Assembly (NCBI RefSeq): GCF_047496725.1
Contig: NC_132971.1
Location: forward strand, 19,976,501 to 20,040,500
From: Anoplolepis gracilipes
Lineage: Eukaryota; Arthropoda; Insecta; Hymenoptera; Formicidae
Direction of reading: 5' to 3'
Length of the DNA: 64,000 nucleotides
How positions within the stretch are numbered: position 1 is the stretch's first letter; every line of letters begins with the position of its first letter. Shown piece by piece: positions 24,377 to 36,407 of this stretch. Both the position numbers and the translations under genes were made by a program. Below the pieces are notes generated by a model. It saw only the letters and a program-made list of their open reading frames with translations. It was not told the origin of the DNA and did no database searches.

Positions 24377-27300
24377 TTATGATCTTCTAGGTCGTTTTGA
24401 AGGTGGTGATTTTGTAGAAGCTTCCATAGATACATTGTTTGGATTTCTAGATTGTTTTGAAGTTTGTGATTCTGCAGACGATTCCATAGACACATCATTT
24501 ATATTTGTATTAGATGTATTTTGACTGCGACGAGTATTTTGTGTATCCAACTGTTTTGAAAAACGAAACTTAATACAAATATCTTACATAATATTGAACT
24601 ATTTATATTCTTACCATGCTTATATTCATCTTCTCTAATGCTTCTGTTAATTGCGTGTTCTTTATACGAAAATCTCGCGTTACACTATGCTTTATGTAAG
24701 TCTCTAGTGGAACCTATAAGTTAATAAACATTTACATGTATTGCAATTGCTTTTATTAATATAAATTTATATATACATATGTGTATTTCTTAAATACAAT
24801 ACTTACGCCTGTCTTTTTGTCAAGTAATAAAACTTCTTTATGAAATTGTTCAATTTCATATATCACACAGGGTATAATCTTAGTTTCTTTCAAAATCTTA
24901 TTTCTTTTCACAAATGAATCTTTCGACTTTGATGCATTTTGAGTTTCCTGTATATATACGAAAATAATGTAAATTAATTTTTTAAATTAATTTTTATATA
25001 TAGTAAGATTAAATTATATTTTACAGATGAATACCTCAGTATGTGTTATTAAATTATAAAATGCAGATTTTAATGGTTTTCCAGCTGATTGTATTACTTG
25101 AATAAATCTAAAATCACATAAAAAATTTAATAAATTTGGATATATAAATTCCCTATTTTTATAATATAAAGCATGATAGAGAGTCTTACTTGACTGATTG
25201 AAACGCTGCATTTTGCTTACTGGACTTTCCATAGAAATATTTTGTGAGATTACTAAGTATGTTATACAAAATTTGTAAGTTTTTGAACATAAAGTCTGTA
25301 GATGATCCTGGTTTAATAGCAACGTTGGCTAATGTATACAGTATTTGTATAATATGTGACAATTGTCTACACAAACTGCGTTCTTGCGTTCTTAGCTTTT
25401 CTTGATCTGTATATTTCAGAAGATTTTTATATGTTAAACATTACATATAAAATATGTAATACCAACGCGAAATTAAATACATACGTGCTTCGAGATCTTC
25501 GCCAAGTGGACAGGCTATATTTTGCTCGGCCTTAAGCCGCATCAGTAGCCAAGATACATTGTCCAACTTCTCTTTTATTGAGCTGTTTACCAAATTATAA
25601 AGCTGTATCGCTGTATCTTCGTGAATAATTTTCAATTTATTATTTTCGGATGGCTCAGCAGATGGCTACACATACATATTCAACAAGAAATCTTTACATT
25701 CCTCTCATACAATAACAATAAAATTATTGCAATAGAATATTATATGTTGTATACTAAATATACACACCTGATCGATTTTACCCACTTTGTCACATAATGC
25801 AAAAGATATGTCAATTAATAATTCACCGTATTCTTTATTATGCTCTTCTATATATAATAGATTTTGGAAAATAGTTAAAGAAGCTTGAGGATCCATATCT
25901 TCTAATTGTGTGAATTTCATCATCGAGTCGAATACCTTGTAGAATAGATAATATTTTATATGCTATTTATTTTTAATTTATTAAGTGATCATTGATTGCA
26001 AAAAATACTAACTTCATCAGCATTTGTTTCATGAAAATTGATTTCTTGTGTCAATTGATGTATAGTATCCAACAATATGCCAAGTATTTTTTTTGAATTT
26101 TCCTCATGTTCATCCTTTTCGCTGAAGAACGTTCGAAAACTCGTTCTTAAAGCAGCAATCATATTTTCTAGTCGTGCAGTATGATTTTCCGATTGAGTTG
26201 GTCTAATAGCTGTAAAAAAAATATTACATTTTTAGTGCTGTATTATATATAATAATAAAAAAGATATTACATATTATATTATATACACACACATGAAAGA
26301 AAATGCTCTTCTTTGATGATATTTTAGATACTTACGAATAATAACATTGAGGTATTGTGGCAATTCAGAAGTGAAGTGTGTGCAAATTAAGCAACATAAT
26401 TCTTTAAAACATTCCAATGCCAATATAGTGCCTTGTTCGTCTGCATCGAGTACTTTCTTCAAATCTAGTATAATGTAATCGTACAATAACCTACATATAA
26501 GAAAAAAGACTTTAGAATTCACAAAAATATAAATATCTCACATATATTTATAAATGTTTCTTACTTTCCAATGTCAAAGTAAATCTTCATGTGCTGTTCT
26601 TTATGTTTCCGTAAATTATATTCTGTCAAAAGTTTAACATTTTGTAAGATTTGCAGCAGTGTTCGCAAAATGTAATGGTAGAAATCATCATTTTCTATCA
26701 ACACATTTACTTGATCCGCAGTTGCCCAAGGAACGGATTTCCTATCATGATAAAATTATCAGTATTTGATCAATTGTATGTATATAATCGAAAGATACTT
26801 ACAAATAAAAGAAAGATAAACTTTTGTATATCGAAGACAAATCTAGGATGCTAGACAATGTCTTTAAGGTTTTTGTTCGTCCAGTTTTCTTTGTGGTCGT
26901 ATTATTCGTGTCATTTTGTGACTTTTTATTTTTGCCTTCTCCTTTTTTAGTTCTTGATACGCGCTACAAGGATAAAAACAAATTTTATATTCCTCTAAAT
27001 ATACTACACTTTTATTATCTTTTATTTTATTACGTACTATATACTTTTATTACCTTGGTACATTCTACTATTTTCATGTATCCTTTAAATAGATTTTTAA
27101 TACTCTGTGCGGTGTCCGTGCAATTTACGGACCACGCGCCAATTCTAAATGATATGAGAGCTTCATAAATTTTGATCGTTAACAAAACATTTTGCAGTTT
27201 TTCTCGGTTTTTGATGCTGGAGTTGCCTAAATCAAGCTTATCATCCTAATGAGAGAACACAGTTAGAGAGATTAAATAATTATAAATATTTATATAAAAT

Positions 27301-29564
27301 TTTTATATTTAATTTTATTTTAAACCTAATTTTCTTTGTTAAACCTACTATGTTTAAATTGGTATCGTCAAGTTTCGACATCCGCCTACAAAGAGATTCC
27401 AAAATCACAGCCAGCTCATCTACCAGAGTTGATTTTGCTAGAGCCGACTTGATGTAAATCTTTTGCAGTACAAATATTAATTCCGCGAGAGGTTCTTGCA
27501 ATATAATTTCCTCCCCTTGTACAGTTGTACATAGTTCCAATTTAACCGGTACTGAGACATGCTCGTTTGTTTCAAAAAATATTTTTAAATGCGGCACTAA
27601 CATTTCCAGTACATATTCCGCTATCTCGGTATTTATCAATACAGCTTCATATAAACCTAAGCAATCAAACAAAATTGATAATTAGATATTTAATATAAAA
27701 CAAATAATATATAACCTTTTATTTTGCTCTATAATTATTTTACTTTGCTTACCATTGTATAAATGTAATCGAACTTCACATTCATGAGTAAAACATCTTC
27801 TTAAAATACCCAATATGTCATAATATAAACTTCTATTGTAAGCTGATTTTGTTACTTGAGTGCCTCTCTCTAATGTTACCTGTGAAACAAAAAATCTTAT
27901 ATAGTAATTTTAAACAGAAGTAGGTTCTATAAACTATAACAGAAGTTTATAATTTATAAATTAATAATTAATAAATGTGAGTTAATAAAACCTGAGTAAG
28001 AATGGATGTAGAACTTGTGCCAGTCGATGATGAGTTAATGTACTGGCTCGAGCTCATCGCAAGGCCGTTTAAAGAGTGCATCTTCAAATTCTTCAACATT
28101 TCTAAAATCCCGCTGACTGCCATTTGTCGATTTGCCGTACCGTTTCTGTAGAGTGCCTTCCTCAATGTTATGATCACATGTTCTCTTATGTTGACTGAGA
28201 CTTTTATCAGTGGAAGGATTGCAGAAACGATGAAAATAGCAACCTCTCCGGGTATAAATGAAATTTGATCAAGAAAAGTTATCATAGAATCTTGATGGTC
28301 CAACATAAGAACTGTTAATTTCCGGCACATGTATGCTAAACAGTCTGTAAATAAACAACCGACATCAATAGTTGTTCTTACAAACTGCGACTAACATATT
28401 ATATCTTAATACATGTTGAAATATTTAAAAATTTTACCAGTATATTGAGAAATACACGATCCACCCGCGATTATCTTATCGAGTAACGCCTGAAATATAG
28501 TCGGTACTGTTTCATGATGTTTTCTCATGATCTTTTGAAGTATCTTCATACCAACTTGCCATAAAGGATGTGCACCAGCTTTTGACTTATTCTCCACAGC
28601 CATAAGAACAAATGCAAGGTCCACAAGCCCTTTCAGCACTAACTGGCGATCCCTGTCACTAATATTAAAAAAAAAATTTTTATTAAATTATTTCTGACAT
28701 ATATTTACACTACATATTTACATTTTACCTTGTGTTGATGACATTTCCCATTATAGCCATTATACTACAAGAATCGGGAATTAGCTTTCTTAACCACGCG
28801 CTATTCTTCCGCCTATCGTCATTTTCCTTTCGTTTGCTAATGATCGTTCGTAGCATTTCAAAAATCTATAATGTATATATTGAGTTGATAACAATAAAAG
28901 CATAAGTATTAAAATGTAAAAAAATTAATGTATTGATTTATCACCTGGTTTTCATCAATAGAAGCAACTGTGAGCAATACAGAAAGCATAAAAGGTTCTA
29001 ATACAGCTTCAGGAATGTGTGTTACATTTTTGAAATATTTAACATAATCCCTTATAAGCTGATGATTCAATTGTGCCGCTTGATATATGTGATATAATAC
29101 TGTACTTTCAATATTTTGGACCTCCTTGAAATTCACCGCATCTGTGATCCAGCAATTAAAAAGTTAAAATTAATAAGATTAAAATACAAAGTATTAGAGA
29201 TGTACATCAAATTAATTTTTGTAGATTATGAGAACTAATTTTAATTTTTCCCAAGTATATTTCAGATTATTATACTGAACCTTCTTACCTATAGTCTCAA
29301 AAGTGTCAATGCTGTCAGAATTAGCTTGCGAGAAACGTTGAGTAAAATATTTTCGTAAGGCCTCCAAAAGAAGTTTACTGTCCTGATTAGTACATAATCT
29401 TAATGACTGATGCACAAAAGGAGGCACCTCCTCCAAAGGTATATTCTGCATTCTTGTGCAAAGTACTGTAATAACTGTAGTATGATCCTCTTTTTGAAGG
29501 CAGATATCTCTTAAATGCACAAGTCATCAATTTAGTTACTATATACACATTTATTTTCATTTTA

Positions 29565-29600
<36 letters not shown>

Positions 29601-30300
29601 TTATATTTACCTAAACATTTTTGTCAATGAAGGCATTATCTCTGTATTCCATGAACTGTTGCATATATTGTTAATGATAAGAGATTTATATTTAGAACCA
29701 GAAACTTCACCATTCATATAATTAATATATTTCTCTTCTTCCAATACTTCCAACAGAACAGGCAGTAGATCTTTCCAGCTGAAAGTAATATTTGATGAAA
29801 TTAGTTTCTCATATGATTAGGGATACATATTAGAGATATACATATATTAATCTTTTATATACCTTCTAAACTCATCGTCATTATTGCAAATACTTGCAAG
29901 ACAGAAATCTACTAGTTTAATTAAATGTAATTTTGGATAGTTAGGGAAGTCTTCTACTATTCGAGTTACAATATCATTTGCATAACTAATCGAAACTTTG
30001 GCTTTGCCTAAAGCTTTCAAGGTAGATTCTACCAATTTAAGTCTCTTTGGATATAATTTTTCCGACTCTGAGCACACTTGCAAGACCTCGTCTAATATCT
30101 TGGAAATAGCTGGGTCGCAAATTTCGCTCGATATTAATTTTGTGAGCTGAAACAACGATGAAAGATCAACATTATTTTATATGAAACTCGCTTTATGTTC
30201 CTGAAATTTTTTTTACCTCCTCGGTTGACGTTTCCTGCACAAATTCGTGTAGTTGCTTTCGGTCCTTTTGATTAATCAAACTATTAAGTTTTGCGCTCAT
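24377..30300 (-). CDS. FANCI: Fanconi anaemia group I protein (FANCI)
   Basis: Alpha-solenoid partner of FANCD2 in the ID2 clamp for DNA interstrand crosslink repair. Twenty-two exons on the minus strand: 30217-30300, 29863-30146, 29611-29778, 29289-29509, 28945-29141, 28729-28865, 28438-28658, 27992-28344, 27753-27879, 27349-27656, 27054-27245, 26803-26963, 26565-26741, 26336-26490, 26013-26209, 25768-25935, 25485-25665, 25190-25406, 25035-25107, 24807-24947, 24615-24713, 24377-24550. All phases agree: 1316 aa against 1328 in human. Matching blocks include NIPLEEVPPFVHQSL, KAGAHPLWQVGMKILQ, FIPGEVAIFIVSAILPLIKV, EEIILQEPLAELIF and LKETKIIPCVIYEIEQF. The position aligned with human Lys523 is Gln483 (CAA, 28124-28126). 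An SSSQ phosphosite-like motif follows soon after. The tail ends in a basic SKRPRRS, NLS-like, after a duplicated 20-residue unit. Confidence 0.93.
24380..24499 (-). repeat. Tandem 60-bp duplication encoding the FANCI C-terminal tail
   Basis: Two in-frame 60-bp units, 24440-24499 and 24380-24439 (in coding order). They encode NDVSMESSAESQTSKQSRNP and NNVSMEASTKSPPSKRPRRS. Shared residues include N-x-V-S-M-E-x-S and S-K-x-x-R. Synonymous and non-synonymous changes between the units show an old duplication. The second unit creates the basic end of the protein. Confidence 0.85.
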
Positions 30301-30560
30301 CTTGATCATATGACATAAATTGACAGTTCAATATTGTATTTATATAATCTCTCTGACACAAGTCAACAGATAAGCGTGCATTTTTCTTCTCATCGATGTT
30401 CAACAACATTTCCCGCTCTTGCAAACTTGCCAACCTGTCAAAGAAAAGAGACTTTCTGATTGATAGAAAATTTCTGGAATTTCCGTCGGAATTTGAGAAA
30501 TTCCCTAGCCTCTGATAACCAATCGGAACGTCCGAAATAGAAAATTTACACTAGCAATTA

Positions 30561-30674
30561 ATGGCCAACGTACAAAATTCGATATCCAATAGAAAAGTTT
30601 GTTTTCTGTGGACAAAATGTCGTCAGTTTATAATTCGCGTTTTCTATTGGATATTGAAAATGTAGTTGGACATT
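30561..30674. repeat. Imperfect inverted repeat 1 between FANCI and HYPK
   Basis: Arms of about 35 nt (30561-30596 and 30640-30674) with a loop of about 43 nt. The core GATATCCAATAGAAAA pairs with TTTTCTATTGGATATT, and outer parts such as GGCCAACGTA pair imperfectly with TGTAGTTGGAC. The arms include CCAAT boxes in opposite directions. Confidence 0.75.
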
Positions 30675-30688
30675 GAACACAGTTAAGG

Positions 30689-30807
30689 TTAGGTTCCAAA
30701 CATCCTTTCCGAGGAAAATTTTACTCGAAATGTATAGCACACGTGACGTATGCTATATATTATCGAGTAAAATTTTCCTCGGAGAAGACGTTTTGGAACG
30801 TAACCTA
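30689..30807. repeat. Inverted repeat 2 between FANCI and HYPK
   Basis: Arms of about 55 nt meet at a short centre near 30748. The core CCGAGGAAAATTTTACTCG (30709-30727) is matched exactly by its reverse complement at 30755-30782. Ends read TTAGGTTCC and GGAACGTAACCTA. No clear TIR/TSD of a known family was recognised. Transcripts crossing it would fold into a long hairpin. Confidence 0.8.
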
Positions 30808-31044
30808 AATGTCATTGGATCGTTGATGCCACGTGGTCGCTCAACAATCAGTTACAAAAAATAAAAATCAGTCATTATTTAAAAGAAAAAAATAGGAAAA
30901 TGGTAAATTATTATTATATTTCTCGAAAGCTATTTCGAGTGAGTTTTTTTAGATAATATTTTCAGAAAAATTTTTGATGAAAAGCTTTTACAAAGCGTGA
31001 GTTTTCTTCAACAGCCAATCAGAATATAACAAGAACAGATTAAA

Positions 31045-31771
31045 ATGGCGGATGACGATGTAAATGGAGATTCTGACGAAGTACAGCAAGAAAAGTCTCA
31101 GAAGAAAGCGGCGAAGTATGACAGCGGTGCAGCGGATTTGGAGAAGGTGACCGATTATGCCGAAGAAAAGGAAATTTCATCCTCCGATGGATTTTCTTGT
31201 GTAAGCATAAACCCATGTTTATAGGTGCATCATCTTCCTCGATCGCACGGTTTTTTCTTAAATTCAAAGTAAAAATGAATGCAATAAAGCAATTTTTCAA
31301 AGTCATTACATTTTTATTTATTAGAGCTGTGTATTTCCTTAAAAAGAAAAAAAATTCTCGATCGGAAATATTGTCTCGGATAAATTGAAAGTGTAATTTA
31401 TTCCTTGTACGTTTTATATCATTTAGTTTTCTTTTTTTCACATGCACCAAGTTAATTTTCACATTAAGACTATCTAACAGGCTCTTAGTATAATTGGTGA
31501 TCGTCGAGACAAGGAAGCTGCAGAAAAAAAGGCCAAGGAGAAGGAATTGCTCAAAGTATCTATAAAAAAAGAAGATGTCGATTTAATTGTAAGTAAAAAA
31601 ACTTTGATACATATTCTGTATGATTATTAGAAATAATTTGAGTTAACAAATTTAAAAAATTTAACTTTATTTCAGATGAGAGAGATGGAGATCAGTCGAG
31701 TTTTAGCCGAACAGACACTCAGGGAACACAGAGGAGATGTTGTAGAAGCACTAGTTACATTGACTAATTGA
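31045..31771 (+). CDS. HYPK: Huntingtin-interacting protein K (HYPK)
   Basis: Small chaperone-like partner and regulator of the N-terminal acetyltransferase NatA (Naa15/Naa10) at the ribosome. Exons 31045-31200, 31481-31588 and 31676-31771 join in phase 0 to 119 aa. The acidic N-terminus precedes AAKYDSGAADLEKVTDYAEE, then ALSIIGDRRDKEAAEKKAKE. The C-terminal UBA-like domain reads VDLIMREMEISRVLAEQTLR and ends ALVTLTN. Length and order match the family. The residues at the first junction (SSDGFSC) differ from the vertebrate form, so a nearby alternative donor is possible. Identification is secure. Confidence 0.95.
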
Positions 31772-32395
31772 TATAAAATGTTGAACATTCTGACATACTA
31801 AACTCTAAATTCCATTGTAAATTATACATGCTTAAGAGATTTTGTTTAAAAATTTTTGATTACATAATATTTATTGATATACATTATATACATATATATG
31901 TTATATATATAATACCTGTATAGTTTTATCATTCTCATTTGCTTCTATAAAAAAATTTCTCTACTACATCTATAAATAACTAAGTAAATAAATATATACA
32001 TTTATATATTCATTTATATACATTTATAGAGAATATTCATTAAAGATAACATATTATCAGAATTTAATGGAACAAGTGATTTTGTGATTATCAATAAGGA
32101 AATACCTCTTCTTTGAAGCTCCTGATTACGTATGTTATCAGACATCCATATTGATAAGATTGATAGTATGGGCATAAATATCAAACTTTAAACAGTACCG
32201 AGTCAGAAGTACATTTGCATTGGAAGTGCCCATTTGTCTTATCTTAATATGTTTTCTCTTGTGAAAGTGCTTTATTGTCCGTAGCAAGTATTGTGTTTTA
32301 CATAATCAATCATCAATTGTGATTAATTATTAATTATGCTAGTATATTTAGATACCTAAATGGCTACTTGCTCATCTATATATAAGTATGATGTC
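31772..32395. other. HYPK 3' UTR and upstream region of the next gene
   Basis: AT-rich. A possible AATAAA for HYPK is at 31987-31992. The rest should contain the promoter and leader of the PPxY membrane protein gene. No other gene is seen. Confidence 0.5.
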
Positions 32396-33972
32396 ATGCA
32401 GACGTTTTTATTAGGATATTTATACTATTATATTGCAATATATATATATCCAGTCAAAAGTGTAGGTATGTAACAATTTTTTTACTTTCATATATAGGAT
32501 GCATATCATTTAAAAAAAAATTTTTTTTATTATACATATCAATGTAGAAAATACTACTGACTTTAACAGAATATCTACACAATATAAAATATATTTAAAT
32601 TTTCACAGATTTTGATGCTTCCTGGGATATTGAGAACGAATACAACAGTTTGCAAAATTGTACTCAATGTAACGTCAAACTGAGTCAATGTATATGCTGG
32701 GAGAACAATTACCTTGGTGAGTTTACGTCGAAATTTTTGCATGTATAAAGTATTTTTTCAGTTTTTTTAAATACCTATATTGCATTGCTTTTCTTTCTTG
32801 CTTTTTGCAGACAAATGTATAATTTGTTGCCCTCGCACTCCATGCTGTTCCTGTCAAAATTGTACTCCGTGCTGGTAAGTGTGCACACTTATATGCTTAT
32901 ATCTCCCGTAATCGTATTAAAATCAATTTTTCTAGGAAACAGAATTTTTATTTCAGGGAAGATCGACAACGATTGATAATAATGACGCAGATCACTATTA
33001 CCATATTATTTGGGTTTGGTGTCGTTGGCTTGATCATAATTTACTGCAAAATGTGCAATAAGTATGAACAGCATGTTCTATAAATTTCCTTTCTAAATTT
33101 CTCGCGTTCTTGTTATTATTTATACAAAATGCAACTATAAATTTAACAGCATTATCATAGCTTAAATATATAGCTTTGTCTTTAAAATTTTAAATCTAAA
33201 ATTCTATTTTTCTTTATCTCGGATATTGATCTTAATTAAGTTGATTTTATCGTAACATAGGATTAGCATATCAACAGTGGCATCAGAACAAAGAAGCATT
33301 GTAATTGCTTTGTTAAACATTTTTATTGTTACAGTTATATTTTCCAATATTATTTTATTAATGATAATATTTTTTTCATATGCTTTATCCCGCAGTTTCT
33401 AGACAATCATAAATTTCGATTTTTTTTATTAATCGTCAAAGACAAAATAATTCTTGCTGATAAATTAATTATTTCTTTAATAATTTATTTAATATTATTA
33501 TTTTAAAACGAAATATTTTAATATTGATTCTCACAGGAGGCAACGTACGGCACGTCCAAGATGTATCGTGTTGCAAGAGGAGCGTGATACACATTGTAGT
33601 ACTATTGAAGATCTACGCGAGAGACCACCTCCATACAACGAAATGCCTTATTGTGCTCCTCCTCTGTACTCGTCTCCCTACAACAGGGTATATAGATTAT
33701 CACGTTTTTAATCCATTAATTATGATAAAAATTAAAAATATATGTGTGCACGTTTTTCACGTGCAAATGACTCACCACGATATGACTAAAGATAAACGTT
33801 AAAATGTTTCGCTGATGATAAAATGACGTATTTTTTACAGGCGTCCATGCAGGAAGCTCCGCCATCATATCCAGGAACACCGAAACTGCAAGAAAGACCC
33901 CAAAATACCAGTAATCAAGTTTCCCCAAGACATTCCGTGTTTGTTGCTTCTTCCGTCGCTCAACACATGTAA
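32396..33972 (+). CDS. Single-pass membrane protein with Cys-rich ectodomain and three PPxY motifs (unnamed)
   Basis: Not assigned to a named gene. Exons 32396-32465, 32609-32716, 32811-32874, 32957-33061, 33537-33687 and 33841-33972 keep frame and give 209 aa. Residues 1-22 (MQTFLLGYLYYYIAIYIY...) look like a signal peptide. The ectodomain (about 24-86) has 12 cysteines (41, 44, 51, 53, 62, 65, 66, 71, 72, 74, 77, 80). A transmembrane helix follows at about 88-110 (ITITILFGFGVVGLIIIY). The cytosolic part has PPPY (146-149), PPLY (157-160) and PPSY (173-176), the type of motif bound by WW domains of NEDD4-family ubiquitin ligases. The layout resembles WBP1/VOPP1 and Shisa proteins, and functionally Commissureless; none is established. 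The first exon is the least certain. AATAAA at 34041-34046. Confidence 0.8.
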
Positions 33973-36280
33973 CGTGATATTTTTGTAGATGTATATAATA
34001 ATTCCTTACACAAATCTCTGTATATATAAACTATTTAAATAATAAATTTATAGTCTTTCTGTAGATTTACTTCAAAAGAAATTCTACTCTTATCTTTCTT
34101 TGATATAATCAAGAACAGGATATCAATTGCGCGTAATCTTCTAAAATTCTAAAATTTTTCTAAATTAAAATTTTATTTTTTTTTCTATCTGGTAGGGATA
34201 AAAAAAATTACGCAGTTTTTTCTTACACTCGAATAAAGGCACAATATTGCGATATTGTAGCAGTGGAGGGATGATGAAAATTACGCTCCGCAATTATATA
34301 ATGAAAATGTCATTTATTTGATGTGGTGCAATGACTTAAAAGTAAAATGGAAAATGAATGTCTGTATGAGCTGGGATTAATGAATGGCGCGTAACAATTT
34401 CTCGGAAATCAACCACTACCGCCGCCACCATTCATCGTTTTACAAAACAACGCTTCGGATTTTTAAATGCAATATACAACGAAAGTGTGTATATATATAT
34501 ATATGTGTGTGTGTGTGTATGTGTGTGTGTGTGTGTGTGTATCGAAGAGCGGGCGTGCGGTAGCGGCTAGTAATAGCGAGTGGTGATCGATCGGTCGGTC
34601 GCCAACACGCGCCGGCTTTCATCATGATGAGGTAACACTTGTCTCTTACTTGTACTTAATAGTTTATCAAATTATATATCCAGTCATACATTCATATTAT
34701 TCTTGTTGCGGTTCTTGCACGCAAAATTGCGCCTACATCTGTGTGGGTATTTTTTTCCTTTGATCTGTATTTTACGGATTTGCTATTTTATTATCGAAAT
34801 TTGCTTTTGCTCTCCATTATTCTTTCGCTTCTCTTTTTCTTTCTTCCATAAGAAAAGATATTCACAACGTGATACGTGTATTCCACGAAAGAAATCGCCG
34901 CACAGTCCCAAAGATAGATACGAGAATTAGAGAATAGTCGCGGATTTTTAAAATGTGAATTGAGTAACGGCTAAAATCTGTTCCTTAAATTGCTACCATT
35001 GCTTTTGCGTCCCTTATTTCTTTTCTTAATTAATTCCTATTGCAACTTAAGACTCAAATAAAGAATAATTGACATAGAAAAACAGTAGAAAAAGTTCTAC
35101 TAACTAGATTTTTATCATCGATTCAATTTCTTTGACACAGTCGCATTATTTTGATGTGCTACAATGTATACAATGAATATGTATACTTCTTAATCTGTAT
35201 AAATTTTTGTTACGTTATATTTAATTAAAGTATTGGTAGTGTGTTCAAGGAACACGAGTTTAGCACAATCTGTAAAAATAAAAATAAATTATACATACAT
35301 TAATTATTGTACGGTTTTGTAAAAGTATGGGATTCTTCTCGTATAGAGATTTACATTGTTCTTATATAAAATACACAGCAGATATGTACAGTGTGTAAAA
35401 ATCTTAAAATCGAGCGACGCGCTAGATTTGGGACTGTCCGGATAACGACGACTGTCGCTTATTGTATTGTATTTTGTATAACAAGTAAATATTCACTGGC
35501 TGCCAGGATCGTCAGAGGAAATCTGTCTCTAGAAAGGATTGATTACACACATTTGCAGTAATTACAGTGGTCTTATCACAGAACATGTATGGCATTAATC
35601 GTCATCATTAATGATGTTGTAAATGGTAATAAGCATTTCACGTATTTAAAACTCGGGTTCTCTTGGTAAAGCTAAAAAGATCGGAGGATCAGGAAGCCAG
35701 TACTAAACGATCGATTATTATTTTTGCCTCTTGTGTGGTTGCCCATAATTCAGTTCATTGACCATGCTTAATTTTACAACCCAATCAAATTAATGACACA
35801 AAAAATATTAAATTAAGAAAGACGAAAATGATCAACATTACGCTATAAATTGATCAACGTTTATATTCCATTAATAAATCTAACTTGATTCTTTTTTTTT
35901 CATTCAATTACCAACTTTAAATTGTGGATCACGTAATGTTTTTAAAATAACGTAATACGCGCAGAACTGTATAGTAGACATTCCTGCGATATTTAACACA
36001 GATCCGATAAATTATGGACAACCCTTAAATTTAATAACGTAATCATTAATAATAATAATAATAATAATAATTCAATTCTATCATTCCGCTTACAATATGC
36101 AATACTTCAGAAAACAAGACAAACTGTGCCTACCGACGGGGGACGCGGGAGGGGAAAGGGAGATAGGAAATTGGAGTAGGGTTTATCGCCGCAAAAAGAA
36201 AGGAAAAGAAAGAGGGAAAGGGGAAGATATTTTTATACTTGTAGACAAAAAATATACAAAAATACACAGGGCACGGATTG
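33973..36280. other. Long intergenic stretch, no gene seen
   Basis: Holds the 3' UTR of the PPxY gene to about 34070, a (TA/TG)n tract at about 34489-34540, and AT-rich DNA. A GC-richer patch near 34540-34635 ends with a donor-like GATGAG|GTAACA but has no partner exon. No protein-like ORF was found. Part may be distal 3' UTR of roadkill, which is transcribed towards it. Confidence 0.5.
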
Positions 36281-36288
36281 CGTAGCGT

Positions 36289-36335
36289 TAATAGTAATAG
36301 TAATTGTAGTAGTAGTAGTAATAATAGTAATAATA

Positions 36336-36406
<71 letters not shown>

Positions 36407-36407
36407 C
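36289..36407 (+). repeat. (TAA)n/(TAG)n trinucleotide microsatellite
   Basis: About 120 bp of AGT and AAT triplets; the 3' two thirds are almost pure AAT units. ORFs across it encode runs of Asn, Leu or Ile only because the repeat is translated; they are not genes. Confidence 0.95.

Larger units (their letters stand above)
30301..31044. promoter_or_regulatory. Bidirectional promoter region, FANCI / HYPK
   Basis: Head-to-head start codons lie 744 bp apart. CCAAT-box sequences are visible (AACCAATCGG near 30519, ATCCAATAG near 30584, CTATTGGAT near 30645, GCCAATCAG near 31013), consistent with NF-Y-type promoters of housekeeping genes. Two hairpin-forming inverted repeats occupy the middle and are listed separately. 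Confidence 0.55.
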
